Source: RUG11237 sp964450185 (GTDB taxonomy: Bacteria > Bacillota > Clostridia > Lachnospirales > Lachnospiraceae). From it: DNA of 41,006 bases. A program made the translations under genes and the position numbers. The stretch lies in contig CAYVCL010000017.1 of assembly GCA_964450185.1 (NCBI GenBank), forward strand, positions 1 through 41,006. The letters run 5' to 3'. Below, piece after piece: positions 40,859 to 41,006 of the stretch (position 1 is its first letter; each line of letters starts with the position of its first letter). Below the pieces are notes generated by a model, which worked only from the letters and a program-made list of their open reading frames with translations, had not been told where the DNA came from and made no database searches.

Positions 40859-41006
40859 TTATTTGTGAAATATGCACAAAAAAATCCACTGGGAACAGGT
40901 ATTTTTAATATAAACCCCTCCAAACCATTTAATTAAAAGGCTACCATTTACACTGCCCCCTCTAGCACCGCCCCCAGACCGCCACCGCCACCGCTCTAGT
41001 TAAAAG
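40859..41006. repeat. C-rich, G-poor repeat-like sequence at the window end
   Basis: From about 40915 the plus strand becomes very rich in C and almost free of G (CCCCCTCTAGCACCGCCCCC and a CCGCCA/CCGCCACCG run), unlike the AT-rich rest. TTAAAAG occurs at 40933-40939 and again as the last seven bases (41000-41006), so a unit of 67 bp may be starting to repeat. CTCTAG occurs twice. On the minus strand four or more GG/GGG runs could form a G-quadruplex. No coding sequence is seen. Confidence 0.5.

Noticed and set aside
1..41006. CRISPR arrays, tRNA/rRNA genes, IS elements, prophage
   Set aside because: No regularly spaced repeats, cloverleaf tRNA motifs with GTTCRA arms, transposase or phage proteins were seen; the panC-panD cloverleaf lacks tRNA consensus bases.

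Overview
The window is a gene-dense, low-GC chromosomal segment of an anaerobic Gram-positive bacterium, most likely a spore-forming, chemotactic member of the Lachnospiraceae or close Clostridia. The indicators are a Gram-positive PolC, SpoIIM, the nudF-spoIIM-xerD order also known from Bacillus, RNase Y, strong GGAGG ribosome-binding sites, TTGnnn-17-TATAAT promoters and a DUF5688-type protein. No tRNA, rRNA, CRISPR array, IS element or prophage was recognised. The family assignment is inference from gene content and protein style.

Layout. 1-957 is the 3' part of rny. 1053-3227 (minus) is a chemoreceptor. 3609-6925 holds an aspartate-type aminotransferase, an ADP-ribose pyrophosphatase, spoIIM and a XerD-like recombinase that has lost its catalytic C-terminus. 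6969-7997 (minus) is a DAHP synthase. 8206-11643 is a potassium-uptake operon (trkA, trkH) flanked by two small unrecognised genes. 11661-20499 looks like one long transcription unit: panG-like ketopantoate reductase, panB, panC, panD and coaBC (2-ketoisovalerate plus aspartate to 4'-phosphopantetheine, apart from the pantothenate kinase step), followed by an ABC-F ATPase, an N-terminally truncated CbiK-like chelatase and a zinc-ribbon/TM/LRR protein.

20516-35947 is the classical housekeeping run: rpsB, tsf, (polysaccharide deacetylase, bactofilin), pyrH, frr, uppS, cdsA, dxr, rseP, ispG, polC. It joins translation, UMP supply, isoprenoid and undecaprenyl synthesis, phospholipid synthesis, membrane proteolysis and replication. 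The deacetylase and an acidic, extended bactofilin are inserted between tsf and pyrH. 35930-39975 carries an M20 amidohydrolase divergent from a TetR regulator, a transglycosylase without a signal peptide, and aroD-aroK. The window ends with a truncated DUF5688 gene and a G-poor, C-rich stretch that starts to repeat at the last base.

Most interesting signals: (1) a 129-nt element between panC and panD in which three hairpins are closed by a 7-bp stem into an almost gapless four-way junction; (2) a leader before panG that can hide its Shine-Dalgarno in a hairpin or free it by an alternative pairing; (3) an apparently catalytically dead XerD at the conserved locus; (4) a bactofilin gene with a strong in-frame internal start; (5) several truncated genes (cbiK, DUF5688) and a repeat-like window end. 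All structures were found by eye. No folding or database search was run.
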